Shown here piece after piece: positions 45,220 through 58,526 of a DNA stretch of 64,000 nucleotides. The translations under genes were made by a program, and so were the position numbers. Source of the stretch: Melastoma dodecandrum (lineage: Eukaryota; Streptophyta; Magnoliopsida; Myrtales; Melastomataceae); NCBI GenBank assembly GCA_029817715.1, contig JARUPY010000088.1, positions 1,240,001-1,304,000 on the forward strand, given 5' to 3'. The notes under the pieces are model-generated. The model saw only the letters and a program-made list of their open reading frames with translations, was not told the DNA's origin and did not search any database. Within the stretch, counting starts at the first letter, position 1, and each line of letters opens with the position of its first letter.

Positions 45220-46748
45220 CTACAAAATAATTTAAAGGAGAGTTTTAGTATTTGTGGAATATTAATTAATAAAGGACTTTAATATAACTCCCACTATTTT
45301 ATTCGAAAACAACAGCCCCCTCTGTTGAAATCGGGAATTTGTTGGTTAATAATTCCTAGTGGGACCGAAATCTCGAAACATGAAGTATGCACACAGCTGA
45401 GCTGTACCTACACACCACACGAAACAAGTAGGCCTTAACTCGCCAATCACAGTATTCTGTGTGACTTTCGGTATTTTCACGTTGAGTCTAATAACTCTTA
45501 AACTCAACACTTGCCCCTCAAAAAGCTGACCTTAGCTGTGCTAAACAAGTCAACTAAATTGAGTTAAGGCGACCCATTAATCATTTAGGATAAATTACTG
45601 ATGTTCTACCAGAAGCCCACAGCTAAGCTATACTGACTTATGAGAAAAATCTTACTATTATAATAAATATTAATGGAGGGTGAGGGCCTTTATTTTATAA
45701 AATATTGACTTAATATTTAGGGGATTTTATTTATCATTATTGACTCACCATAAGAATCTTTAATATGACATACTTGTTTCAGTCGACCCTTATTATTATA
45801 AAAATAATAATATTATTATTTCTATCTTTAAACTATCAGAATTAATTATTAATCTGATAATTACGGGTCGATTCAATCATACAATTAATTATGATTTATT
45901 GTTTCAATCCGGTTGAATCTACAACCGTTATAATTTTACTCATAATAATTTTGATTAGTCTTAAATTTAGTATTTTATGAATAGCGTTTTAGAATTGCCT
46001 AATCCATCTTTCTGTGACATATGTCCATGTCAAACGACTCCCCTTCACAGAACAATAAAATATTGTTCTTATTTTTAATTTTCTAGAAGATATCATTATC
46101 TTTGATTTCTTAGTCGGCCGTTAAAGCATCTAATTGAATATATATGGTTTATATCTTGTTCGACCAAATTTCTACTCTCGGTCGATTAATTCTAAAATCT
46201 TGATTTGTATATATAATATATAAACCGAATCTTGGACATTTAAAATATAGTCCATCAGTTTCAATATATTTAGGATTTTAAAATTAAATTAATCAATTCT
46301 TATCCCATTAAAATGGTACGGCCAACTAATAATATTGTAGATAATCTTTTTATAACATTATTTAAATTGAGAATCTAAGAAATCATTCTTTTACGATTTC
46401 AAGATTCTTACGTATATTTGTCCAACTTAAAATATACTAGGACAAAAAGTTATAATGTTTTATAAAAAGAAAATCTACAAAAAAAAACAACTTTGCGATT
46501 CTGACGTAGATTTTGTCCAATTTAACATTTGTTTCTAAATATCACTAGAAACAAAGAATTTAAAATATAAATTATTTCGTCCAAAATAATTATAGGCATA
46601 TATCTCATCTTTGAGATTAAATATGTTTACCATGGACAAAAATATTAAACGAAATCTTAAAATCTTAAAATAGATTATAATTTCGTTAATAATTTGAAAA
46701 ATTAAAATATAATATATGATTCAACCAAAATCAGGCTCTGATGCCATT
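45220..46748 (-). other. Untranslated leader of the second Copia element
   Basis: About 1.5 kb of AT-rich internal sequence between the primer-binding site and gag, without coding capacity that I can see. Long leaders occur in some Copia lineages. Confidence 0.6.
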
Positions 46749-48410
46749 TGTTAGAATAAGGGCGCAGCGGAAACAGAAAAATCATAGATTTTTATGCCCA
46801 AAATAAAAAAAACTTTGGTACGTATATTATATTATAAGAACATATAATAAAAATCTTACTCGGAATTTGTACCTTATAATTTCCAGCGAAACGAAAAAGT
46901 AATCACTCGAGAGTCCCACGTGTGATTCCTCTAGCGGTATCCACGCGCACACGATCATGAACACCTCGATGATCCGATAGGTGCTAGCCTCTTGGATCGA
47001 CGAGGAAAAACTCGAAATCAATATTTCACTTATTTGGAAAACGTGTTTTTTTCCCTTTTTTTTTGAAAGCCAAAAACTCATCAGCCCTGCTCTTAGCTTG
47101 TCACGGTTTTATTTTTAAAGAAAAACAAATCTATGATGATTCTCCCTCCGTCAATCTCCTTTTTTTCGTAAAAGGCATTAACACCAAAACATCAATCTCA
47201 TTTATTGCCTTGATTGCGCTTTTAATGATCCTTTTGATTTTTCAAAAGGTAACGTAATGCTCAAACAACATTTTAAATTGATTTATTATTATTATTATTA
47301 TTTTTAACGTAACAAAATATTAAATCAATATAATCTAAAATATAAATCAAATAAAATATATAGGATATAAAATTTAAGTGCTCATTTCATATCTTTTATT
47401 TAAAATAAATTGACCCGAATAAATCCATATTCGATCTCGGTCTATTTATTTGCTTTCGATACTTCAGAATAAATTAATTATCCAATTAATTATAATTTTG
47501 AAATAATATTTAGCATCCACTAAATAATAAATGTTCGTACCGACGTACTATGCGTGCGACCCTCTAGGTCCTAAACACAAAGGCAGATTAAATCCATACA
47601 CAAACTAAGGTAACCGTCTAGCAACAGCTTTTAGTCATCCAACGTGTTAGGATAATGATTATATAAATCATGAACCACTATGAACCGATTACTGTGTAAT
47701 TCAAATCTCTTCATGTAACCGACATCTCAATTAATTCGGCGCAAAATACATCATCACCAAATTAATTGTTTTACTTGATTACCAAGCTATAATAGACTCT
47801 CTTGAATGTAAAACATTCCTCCCATGGCCATGGATTTTAGAGTCACTAATATCTCTATCAAGTGGCCTAGATGTCAACTCTCTAATCCAAGAGAGCGATG
47901 AATCCTATATTGACTCAAGACTATTCTCTCTACGCTTTGTCACACACCCAACAATCGTATTACTCACAATCCGGTTAAAGACTGCTTTTAACGACGTCAA
48001 AGTGCGCAAACTCCACGCATAGAATAAATGAAGGTCTCAAGTCAAAAGATCAGTTACACTCGTCCATAAAGAGGATTGGCCAATGATGTTCAATATGTGG
48101 TATCCTTTTAATCGGGTAGTGTCCAGTATCCCTAATCTTAGGGTACCCCTAAGTATAACATGGATCACTATCCCTTGGTCTATCTCGACCTCAGCTATAC
48201 TTAGCGATGATCTAGATGTCCATGTCCCCTCTAAACATCTGTCCGATCACGGACTATTACAGATTAATATACTCAATAATCTGTGGGACTTTATCATTAA
48301 TAATTTTACGTGTAGAAAAGTAAAATAATCAATGACAAATACTCGCCTTTATTAATTATTTATCCACAAATACATTAAAGTGTCTTGGCACATACGTGCA
48401 TACACTAACA
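46749..48410 (-). repeat. LTR B (5' LTR) of the second Copia element
   Basis: About 1662 bp, same ends as LTR A. It is followed at higher coordinate by internal sequence instead of host DNA. Confidence 0.9.
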
Positions 48411-48622
48411 ATCTCCCACTTGCACTATTGCCAAGCACTATGGACTCGAAGTCCTAGGCTCCTCACATGGGTCTCATGTTTCTGCAGAGGTAAGGCCTTT
48501 GTGAGTGGGTTCGCGATATTCTCGCTCGTATCAACTCTACTAACCAACACGTCACCCCTCTGAACAATCTCTCGGAGGATGTGATATTTCCGCAGTACGT
48601 GCTTGGATCGTTGGTGAGACCG
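48411..48622 (-). mobile_element. Partial internal copy beyond LTR B
   Basis: Nearly identical to 41244-41457: it encodes [19 protein letters not shown]...[12 protein letters not shown] on the minus strand and has the same polypurine end. It breaks off at 48622 within the RNase H, where unrelated sequence (GCAATCATGGCC) begins. Confidence 0.88.
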
Positions 48623-48876
48623 CAATCATGGCCCCAAAATCGATAATCTGAGTCACCCCCAATTACGTCAATAGATAGATAGATTACCCAAAATACCACA
48701 ACCTGACAGTGCAGAAGAAACAGCAGCAATGACTAGAAAGCAAGAGATGGGAGTAGAAGTATGGTACCATTGACATAAAGCTTCTTCCCTAGGTGCACGC
48801 TTGTCGTCCGTGGAGACGGAGATAGTAACGGGTCAACAGAAAGTCATCAGATACAATTGCCGAAATTCTGGTGCCG
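48623..48876. other. Spacer of unknown origin
   Basis: Non-repetitive sequence after the broken Copia copy. No gene is recognised. Confidence 0.35.
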
Positions 48877-49815
48877 GAGATGTCAAATTTCATAAAGAAT
48901 TTGCGGCAGCTATCCGTAGGCCGCAATGTGGCAATTCGATCACTATAGAAACGATGCCACAAGTATCCGCTTAATCCTTAGCTTACCATTTTCTCCAGTT
49001 CTGGTTAATTAGAAATCCAAAATCGACTGCAAAAAAAAATGAATTTGGCTGATTATATAAAATTTTAGGTAAAACAAATAATAAAATTTAGGATAAAACG
49101 GCATCGTTAAAAAAAAAAGTAAATTTTCATATTTTATTTTATTTATATTATCATCAATCAAATATTAAATTAGCTAATACATTTCTATCCAAATAATTGA
49201 AACTGGAGCAAACCATATATATATATATATGGTTTGCATTTTCAAAAAAATAAAAATGTATTGATTTTTTTTATTTACTCTGATACCACTAATTAACTTA
49301 TTATTTTAAAAACTAAAATTATATTGAATGTTGCAAACCTATCAAACGACACTCTGTCAACGTCTTATATCAAGGAGATGTCAAATTTCGTAAAGAATTT
49401 GCAGCAACTATCCGTCGGCCGCAATGTGGCAACTCGATCACTATAGAAACTACGCCACAAGTATCCGCTTAATCCTTAGCTTGCCATTTTCTCCTGTTCT
49501 GGTTAATTGGAAATCCAAAATCAACTGCAAAAGAAAAAATGAATTTGGCTGATTATATAAAATTTTAGGTAAAACAAATAATAAAATTTAGGATAAAATG
49601 GCACCATTAAAAAAAAGTAAATTTTCATATTTTATTTTATTTATATTATCATCAATCTGGAGCAAACCATATATATATATATATATATATGGTTTGCATT
49701 TTCAAAAAAATAAAAATGTATTGATTTTTTTTATTTACTCTGATACCACTAATTAACTTATTATTTTGAAAACTAAAATTATATTGAATGTTGCAAACCT
49801 ATCAAACGACACTCT
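48877..49815. repeat. Direct duplication of about 0.45 kb
   Basis: Copy 1 (48877-49355) and copy 2 (49374-49815) both run from GGAGATGTCAAATTTC to CAAACGACACTCTG, separated by 18 bases. They differ by scattered substitutions; copy 2 lacks about 45 bases near 49160-49205. Each contains an (AT)n palindrome and a CTCTGATACCAC box that resembles a reversed retrotransposon primer-binding site. Origin is unknown; a remnant of a non-coding LTR element is possible. Confidence 0.85.
49208..49237. repeat. Perfect palindrome GCAAACC(AT)8GGTTTGC
   Basis: A 30-bp perfect inverted repeat in copy 1 of the duplication; it could form a hairpin or cruciform. Copy 2 has the same arms with eleven AT units at 49662-49697. 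Confidence 0.9.
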
Positions 49816-52081
49816 GGTTGGCTCTTCTTTCACCACTCAATCACTCTCACTATCCAAAATAGATCTCCTCTACTTCCTCAACTTCATCAGACCACTCGGT
49901 TTCGTCCGCGGTGTATCTGCCAAAGTTCCATGCTATATAATATCTAATGTAGATTATGTTTGTGTTTTATAAGGTGTCGTTTTACATCATCATGGAGAGA
50001 TTAGGCTTTGAAGATTCAAAATCGAGAGTAATAAGAGTTGATATGAAGAGAAGCGGAGCTAGCATATTTCAAATCAAAGATGGCCGATAAGGATTGAGTT
50101 AGTGAGTTTGAGATGGTTAGGAGATTGTTTGAGTACATTAAAGACGACGACACGTAGGGATGGTACTAAAGCCTTGTTGAGTGGTTTGAAGTACTTGGAT
50201 TTGGGGTTCCGTGCAACTGAACTATCTTTATTTGATCATGTAGCCAATTGCATTTGTCAATTTTAGATATCGAAGAGATAATCAGTCAGGGCATGCCAAG
50301 CTTATAGTTGATTGGCGATGTTCTTAGTAAGTCGTATACCCGGATGCTTTTGGTGGGGAGTATCGATACCTTTTATCTTTTTGTTCTTCGACTTAATCCA
50401 TGTATTGTAATGCTATCATGTCTCGGGACCCACAACTCGATAAAAATTATAATTCATCGCGGTTAAAAATGTTCTTTGGGTTGGGATTAACGACGATTCC
50501 TTATTCGCTCATGTGCAAGCTAAGCCGTCGATTCCAGTGTGGTCCGAACAATTCATGATAAGCGCGGAACACTTGCAAACATGGAACGTCCAAAACATTC
50601 CCAACTGACCGGGTGGTGACGATTTTATCAAAGTAGTAGAACTTCTTGAATTCGGTATGCATATCGTACCCGCTGTGACTTGCTCATTGATAATAACACA
50701 GCTTTTATTTGTCTTTGCTTGCTTTAAAAAAAAAGGCAGTAATAAATGAATGACACGTGAATGCAAGTAAATGGTGAAGTTTCAACTTTATAAATATTTT
50801 TTTAAAACAAGAGGGTGATTGGTTCTGTCTATGGTTATGGTTAGGACGACATCATGGGAGTAAGACACGAAACGGGGATGATGATGGCAAGAAGTCCCCC
50901 CCCACCAACGATGCGACATTGTTAGTCACTATCCGAACTTTGTAAGAAAGAAGAAAATTTTGTGGGAAAACAACCCTTCAACATGTGATGGGATTGGGAT
51001 TGGATTGGACGAGAGTGGCAAGTGTTAAGTATTAGCCAATTGCTGTCTCTGCTTCTGCTTCTGCTGCGTCACTCACTACTGGCCGATGATAATGAACAGC
51101 AAAAATACGTCGACGAAGACGAGGACCACTTGATCATCCCCTCCCCCCCTCTCCATTCTCTCATCTGCTCCGACGACCTCCCACAGGTGACCTTTCCCCT
51201 GTTCCCGCCTCTTCCGCCGTTGATCGGGGTTCTTTTGTTTCTTTGAAAGTTGTCGGGGTGTGTATGAACCCCGACGTTGGATGATTCTCGGTTTTCTCGC
51301 TGTTCCGTGTGATCGCGGTTGATTTGTGATTGTACTAGCGGGCTGTAATGAGTTCGCTCGCTCCTTGATCCTCAAATGGTGGCCGTCTTTTGCTTCAGAC
51401 TAGTGTTTTTTCGTTGTACAGAAGAGATTGTTCCCCGGACGGTTTATATGTTGGTAATATTCTCCCTCGTGGAAGCGGTTGGGGATGGATGAGTGCTGAT
51501 ACCCGAGGCTTGTCCCGTTTAGGTTGGTTGTTTGATTTTCAGGATCGCGCTGCCTATGCGAGTTCTGTTGCGTAATGGCTTCAGGTTCAGGGTTTGCTTT
51601 GCGTGGTTTCTAATGTCAATAATGATCTCGCTCTTTGTGGAAGTCTTTGGAGTTCAGAGGATGCCGATACCCGAATTTAGTCTGTTTCGTGTGTATGTCA
51701 AAAGACATCTCTCGAGAGGTGTGTCTGTTGGGAAACAAGTGAATGCTATTATGCATGATTCCGTGTAAGCATGGTTGCCGTTTTTGGTATGGCAGGGGCG
51801 CAATTCTGGTGTTCTTTTGCTTCTATATTTGTTCCTTATTTAAAATCCCGGGCTTCGTGATTGAAGTTTCTCTTTTCTCTTCTTGCCCCGTGATGCTAGT
51901 TTACAGCATCTTCTGCTATGAATTAGAGGATGGAACTTCTCTTGCTGCCATGGCCATAGATGTAAACTTTTTGGCTTTGATACTTCTCTGATCTATGCAG
52001 TTTTGCACGTCGCATAGTCTTTTTAGCTTCGTGAAACTGAATGAATTTCTTGCTGCCAGTTTCGTTTAATAAGTGGCAGTC
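49816..52081. other. Upstream region and probable 5' UTR of the Argonaute gene
   Basis: The first kilobase has no recognisable gene. From about 51000 it becomes GC-richer and probably holds a non-coding first exon: a good donor CCACAG|GTGACC lies at 51186/51187 and acceptors ATGCAG (near 52000) and TGCCAG (near 52060) precede the ATG. A 5'-UTR intron is inferred, not proven. Confidence 0.4.
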
Positions 52082-55000
52082 ATGGTAAGGAAGAGAAGAA
52101 CCCTGCATCCAAGTCGCAGTGAGAGCTTGGAATCACCGGAGTCCAGTGGAAATAGGGGCCATGGTTCTCAACGCACAACTGGTGAAGCTGTTTCCCAGCC
52201 TCATGGAGGCAGAGGACAAGGTCGTGCATATTCTCACCATCATCCGGGTCGAGAGAGGGAGAGGGGAGGGCCTCACCAGCAGGATCCTCCAGGTGAGGAT
52301 CATGGCAGTGCAAAAAGCCATAGCGGTTCCCGAGCACCTTCTTCTTCCGGTGCCCCATCTAGGCCTCCTAATCCCGAGCAGCACCAAGCAACTGAATCTC
52401 CTCAAGGCAGGACTATTCCTCCTGCAGTCCAATTTGAGGCTGGTTCGTCCTCGGCCTTGTTTGTGCCACATGAAACAGCTCAGCGGCCTACCCAGCATCT
52501 TGTTCTGCCAGAGGGTGGTGTTATCGAAGCAAGCCGAACTGGATATTCTTCCAGTGATTCAATGCAGTTCCCTCCTCGCCCTGGTAGAGGAAGTTCTGGA
52601 ACGAGGTGCATAGTCAAGGCAAATCATTTCTACACAGAATTAGTGGACAAGGATTTGCATCACTATGATGTGAGTTTTCTCATCTTGAGTCGAGCAAAAC
52701 TTTAGTCTATTCTTCATGAAACTGAGGAAATTTTCTGCTGCAATGTTGGTTGTAGTGCTGGGGGTCTCATTTTTGTGTAAAGTTGCCTCAATGTTCTTCC
52801 TGGAAAGAAATGTCCGTATCATTTCTGCACTTATTTATCGTTTCATTCTACCGATCAGGTCACCATAACTCCGGACTTCAAATCCCGCATGGTTAGTCGC
52901 AAAGTGATGAAGAAACTTGTGGATCAGTACAGAGGATCTCATCTGGGGAAGCGGCTTCCTGTTTATGACGGCCGCAAGAGTTTGTATACTGCAGGTCCTC
53001 TACCTTTCATGTCAAATGAGTTTAAAGTCATTCTTGTTGACGAAGATGAAGAAGATGGATCGGCTGGCAGAAGGTTTGTATTGTCTGTTGTTATATTCTT
53101 CACATTGTGAATCTTCTGCAGATTGTTATCTGATCCTTGTGGATACACAGGAAAGAGAAGGAATTCAAGGTTACTGTTAATCTTGTTTCACGAACAGATC
53201 TACATGGTCTGGGTCTTTTCCTGCAAGGAAAGCAAGCTGGTCCACCACAAGAGGCACTGCAGGTTCTTGACATTGTGTTGCGCGAACTGCCCACAACTCG
53301 CCCAAGGTATCCTGTGTATATCCTGATAAAGGATAGTTTCTCCACACGCGTCGAGTTTCTGTTATGGGACATTGAAGTATGATTCTTTTCTTTCTGTGTA
53401 GATACTGTGCAGTGGGGCGATCCTTTTTTTCTCCCGACTTAGGTGAAAGGAAGTCACTGGCTGAGGGATTGGAGTGTTGGCGTGGTTTTTACCAGAGCAT
53501 TCGCCCTACTCAGATGGGTCTATCTCTAAACATAGGTATGGTACTTTCTCTATTTCCTGTTTCAGATTCATGCTTCTGCCCTCTGTCCATTTTTCCAGCT
53601 TTTTGTGCTTCTTTTCAACTGCAGATATGTCTTCGACTGCATTCATTGAGGCGCTGCCAGTTATTGAATTTGTGGCTCGCCTGTTGAATCGCGATATTTC
53701 TTCCAGACCGTTATCCGATTCCGATCGTGTAAAGGTTAGATTTATTACGTGTCCAGGCATATAGGATCAAACATAAAGCAATGCATTCTTGGCAGAGTTT
53801 TATCCAAGTTATTGAGATGTTTGCAGAACAGCATGCTACGTTTTCTGTTCCTTGTCTACATTTATGCCTAGTCGATCGCCTCCTGTGGAATCTCCCTGGT
53901 GTTTAGCAACTGGTGGTTTTCCAGTTTCAGCTTGCCTAAGTTAACGCAGCTTTCTTCCTCAAGCAGATTAAGAAAGCTCTCAGAGGAGTGAGGGTTGAAG
54001 TTACTCATCGTGGCAATATCCGTCGCAAGTATCGAATAACCGGGCTAACGTCACAGGCAACAAGAGAACTCACGTGAGAATTTCTTTCGATTAGATCACT
54101 ATCAGGTTTTCCTTTCCCACTTCATCTGGCATCCTCAATCTTTCTTCTTCAGTTTTCCAGTAGATGAAAGAGGCACTACAAAGTCGGTGATTCAGTACTT
54201 CTACGAAACCTATAATTATGCTATAAGGCACACACAGTGGCCCTGTTTGCAAGTTGGGAACCAGCAACGACCAAATTATCTACCAATGGAGGTCCTCTTT
54301 GAGTTCTCACTAAGTGGAACCTTGACCTGCTTTGTCTGCTTTTTGAGCTCTGCTATTTATAACTGGAGCACTGATGAGTATAGGTATGCAAGATAGTGGA
54401 AGGGCAGAGGTACTCGAGAAGATTGAACGAGAAGCAAATCAAGGCCTTGCTGACTGTGACCTGTCAGCGCCCTCAAGACAGGGAGAAAGATATTATCAAG
54501 GTCGGCGAATTTTTTCTGCACTTTATAAATGCCAAATCTTGGGCCAGATTGAAATGCTGGCGATGGTACTGTATCACTTATGCTGACAACACATCCCCAA
54601 TTTAATCAGACCGTAGACCATAATGCTTATTCTGATGATCCTTATGCGAAGGAGTTCGGAATAAAAATTAGCAAGCAGCTCGCTCGAGTGGAAGCTCGAG
54701 TTCTTCCTGCGCCACGGGTGAAAATCCTCGATTCTCTTTCGTGTGCTTTTTGTCGAGTTATGTAAAAAACTTAGTTAATTACAGCCATGTAAATTTCTGC
54801 AGCTCAAATATCATGAATCTGGCAGGATTAAGGATTGCCTCCCTGAGGTCGGTTGCTGGAATATGATGGATAAGGTAAGTGGTGACATTCCATAGCACTT
54901 CTTCAGGTACTCAAATCATGTTGGTTTAGATGGATGGCAATGAAATTACAGCTCCATTTTAGCTCTCTTTGTAAGTTAAGAGCTGGAACAGAGAGCTCCT

Positions 55001-57633
55001 TAAGTAATACTTTTTTTTTAATCTCAAAAACACTATTTCGAACCGTTCCTGCATCAAGCTTGTGACCCATGCATGCGGAATATATTTTTTATTATAATGG
55101 TTGCTTCTTGTCCTATAGGGACCAAAGAGTTCTGTAAGATAGCTTATCCTTTCCATGGAGGATGGTGTTGGCTTCTGCATAATGCTTGTTCTCCATTGCA
55201 GAAAATGGTCAATGGCGGGGCTGTGAACAACTGGTTTGGCATTAATTTTTCCAGAAACATGCAAGATGCTGTGGCCCGTGAATTCTGTTCCAAGCTTGCT
55301 CAGATGTGTCGCATATCTGGCATGGCGAGTGATTCATACTTTTATAGCATTCTGAATGCTCTATGCTATATCGAATTAGGTGTGACACCGTGAACATGGA
55401 AATCTGTTGGTGTAGGTATTCAACCCTGACCCCGTGCTTCCTCTATCGAGTGGTCGGCCTGATCACGTTGAAATGGGTTTGAAATCTCAATATCATGATG
55501 TCATGACTAGACTCCGACCAGGGGGGAGAGATGTTGACCTGCTTATTGCCATTTTGCCTGACAACAATGGCAGTCTTTATGGTAAGTGCATGAACTTCAG
55601 AACACTGGTTTTTATTTTTCTTCCCCCTTAAAAGGCTGATACTATTTTGTTTAAAAATCTTCTGTTGATCTTTCTGATCTCCAGGTGACTTGAAGCGAAT
55701 CTGTGAGACAGATCTGGGGATTGTTTCACAATGCTGCCTAGCAACCCAAGTTTTTAAGAAGACAAAACAATACTTGGCAAATTTAGCTCTGAAGATCAAT
55801 GTGAAAGTTGGCGGCAGAAATACTGTACTTGTTGATGCACTATCCAGGCGGATACCTCTAGTCAGTGACCGTCCTACAATAATTTTTGGTAGCGATGTTA
55901 CCCACCCTCCGCCGGGGGAGGACTCCAGCCCATCAATAGCTGCAGTATGGCATTCTTTTTAGTGCTTTTCATATCGATTTTGTTTTGCAGTACCAATTTC
56001 AATAAATTCTCTCTTTCTTTTATGCCAAAATGGATTTTCCACTTATTATTCTAGGTTGTAGCTTCTCAAGATTGGCCAGAAGTCACAAAATATGCTGGCC
56101 TAGTCTGTGCTCAGGCTCATCGACAAGAGCTGATACAAGATTTGTTCACGACATGCCAGGACCCTGTCACAGGGACAGTAACTGGTGGAATGGTCAAGTA
56201 TGTGTCAACCTCGACCTCTCTATCTGTCAGGCCTCGGCTGGTCCTTCAACAGATTTGGAAACTGAAGCAAGGGAGATGATTAATGCTTGTGTCTTCTGTC
56301 AATCTATTTTCCAGGGAGCTTCTTATATCATTTTGGAGAGCAACCGGACGGAAACCTGAGCGCATTATCTTCTACAGGTGCCACGTCACTGGTTACTAAT
56401 GTTTTTGTCAGTATGATCTCCAAAAATGGTTCTGTTGTTCACTCTCCTGACTTGAGTTTCAGGGATGGAGTTAGCGAAGGGCAATTCTACCAGGTTTTAT
56501 TGTTCGAAGTGGATGCTATTCGTAAGGTAATCTTTTTCTTTTATTTTCCCTGTGTTGAGCCATAGATCAAGAACAGAGGGTGAATAACCACTGAGGATGA
56601 ATCCTCTGCACGTATCTCCTTTTTGCTTTTTCCTGTGATCACGACGTCTGGGTTATCAGTGGCCATCTTCTATTTCTCGGCCAGGCATGTGAATCCTTGG
56701 AACCAAACTACCAGCCTCCAGTGACTTTTGTGGTGGTTCAAAAGCGCCATCATACGAGATTGTTCGCCAGCAACTACAGGGATAGGAATGCAGTGAACAG
56801 CAGCGGAAACATACTCCCTGGTGAAAATCTTTCTGTTTAATCCATTTCATTTTGCTTCTTCTTGCTGACCCCGCCCGTGATCATAGTATTCATATCCCAA
56901 TATATAGGAACGGTCGTGGATTCAAGAATTTGTCATCCGACAGAGTTCGACTTCTATCTTTGCAGCCACGCTGGGATTAAAGTAACTCGAGCTGCTTTTC
57001 CCTTTTTTTCATTCCGAATAACAGTGCTTTAGCTAGAGTAATGACCTGCGTCGACCACCCACTTGCAGGGTACCAGCCGCCCTGCCCATTATCACGTGCT
57101 CTGGGATGAAAACAAGTTTACTGCGGACGAGCTGCAGTCTCTCACCAATAATTTATGTTACACGTGAGTTCTCCACCGGCCCTTGATGATGAGTTACTCT
57201 GTTTCAAAGAGGAGCAAACTTGTGAATTCCTCATTTTAGTGGCTAAAAGTTATTTATTTTTCGCAGCTACGCAAGATGCACCAGCTCTGTCTCGATCGGT
57301 GAGTTCTTTCTATCTTTCTTTCTTTATCCTGGCCGTAGCTGCCTTATAATCGTCAACTAGCATCAATATTTCATGATCACACGACCAAACATATCTCCTT
57401 CTTTCTGGGACAAAAAAACTGCAGTTCCTCCAGCGTACTACGCTCATCTGGCTGCATTTCGAGCTCGTTTCTACACGGAACGGGATACATCGGACGGGGG
57501 CTCGGCGTCAAGCTTTGCCTGTCGAAGGGGAACGGCTTCCAGGGCCTCTCGTGGACCGACATCATCAACTGCAGAAGTAAAACCCCTTCCCCCCCTCAAG
57601 GAAAACGTCAAAAGGGTCATGTTCTATTGTTAG
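52082..57633 (+). CDS. AGO1: Argonaute, AGO1 class
   Basis: RNA slicer that loads miRNAs and siRNAs into RISC in cytosol and nucleus. 21 exons (starts 52082, 52859, 53151, 53402, 53625, 53967, 54153, 54384, 54610, 54803, 55202, 55416, 55685, 56055, 56315, 56463, 56685, 56908, 57069, 57267, 57425) give 1036 residues and close in frame. The N-terminus MVRKRRT and an Arg/Gly/Gln-rich lead are AGO1-like. It then shows the N domain ([19 protein letters not shown]), PAZ, MID ([20 protein letters not shown]) and PIWI. Slicer residues appear intact: Asp749 in FGSDVTHP, Asp835 in RDGVSEGQ and His932/934 in AHYHVLWDE. It ends [12 protein letters not shown] as AGO1 does. Exon 11 ends at a GC donor (ATG|GCGAGT). 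A miR168-type site lies in exon 1. Confidence 0.93.
52371..52391 (+). promoter_or_regulatory. Predicted miR168 target site in AGO1 exon 1
   Basis: The site spans ATCCCGAGCAG and CACCAAGCAA and encodes PEQHQAT, the counterpart of PELHQAT in Arabidopsis AGO1, where miR168 cleaves. Against the miR168 sequence from memory I count four mismatches (miRNA positions 2, 12, 14 and 21), with pairing intact at positions 10-11. It would give the usual AGO1 feedback loop. Confidence 0.75.
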
Positions 57634-58494
57634 CGCCGCTCTTCCTATTCCACCTGTGGTCCACTTTCTTGTCCTAAACGCACATAACCCGCGAGTCCTT
57701 GCACGATATCCCGCCGCCCGGTCGTTGTGATCAAGGGCTCCCTAGTACTGGCAGGCATTTCCTTCTCTTAGCCACAGGGATCTCCTCCGGGCGGCTTTTA
57801 AGATGGAAGAACCTCCCGGTCGATGACTATGACGACGACCAAGGATGAGCACACTGCCCTGGCGGACCTCTAGTTCATTTCAAACAAGGTATGGAGCATC
57901 GCGTAATTACAAATTTGTCTGTGGTTATTTCCTTTGTTGGACTAATATTTTATAAATCACGGTGACCGTTCCAAACGATTTTCTTTTTTAAAAAAAATCG
58001 ATTTAAAACATGGTGGTCTGACTAATATGTAACAACATTAGCTCGACCTGACAAAGCCGCTGTCGTTTCTCTCCGCCTATGTCGCCGGTGTCCTCCGTCC
58101 TGGACTTTAAACAAGTTGATTGTTCTGTTGATCAGCCACCGCATTTTACTTTTTCTCTTTTTCTTTTTTTTTATAGCGGTCGGGGTCGGGCTCAAATAAT
58201 GGTTTGTGTGCTGACGTGGGGGTGAGTTGGATGTGGACTCTGATTGGTTTTTTATTACCACCTAGTTTTAGTACTTTTACCTAATCCAAGAGTACAGAAG
58301 GGAGGAGGATTGTAATTTATTATCCCCAATTTAATAAATCTGTCTATGAAAACGTAAATGGGTACGCAATTAAATTCCTAACCAAAAATGACAATTCCTT
58401 TTTTTCATTAGGAACCAGATCTCAAATCCCCATTTGGTTTCCCTACTTCTCAAAATGTCCGCTAAATCTACTCCAGTTGTCAACAAGTATTATC

Positions 58495-58526
<32 letters not shown>

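Larger units (their letters stand above)
39569..48622 (-). mobile_element. Second Copia element, damaged, with an extra partial internal copy
   Basis: Minus-strand Ty1/copia element. Going up in coordinate: LTR A 39569-41243, internal 41244-46748, LTR B 46749-48410, and then 212 bases (48411-48622) that repeat the RNase H end of the internal region at 41244-41457. LTRs run TGTTAGAATAAGGGC to CATACACTAACA on the plus strand. A primer-binding site TGGCATCAGAG (minus strand, 46746-46736) lies two bases from LTR B. The sequence after LTR B is internal, not a target duplication, so this is the remains of a tandem or recombined array rather than a simple insertion. A frameshift splits gag from pol. 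Confidence 0.88.

Noticed and set aside
40916..48328. Repeated 81-codon open frame at 40916 and 48083
   Set aside because: Both copies lie inside the two LTRs of the same retrotransposon and match no protein family, so they are LTR sequence, not genes.
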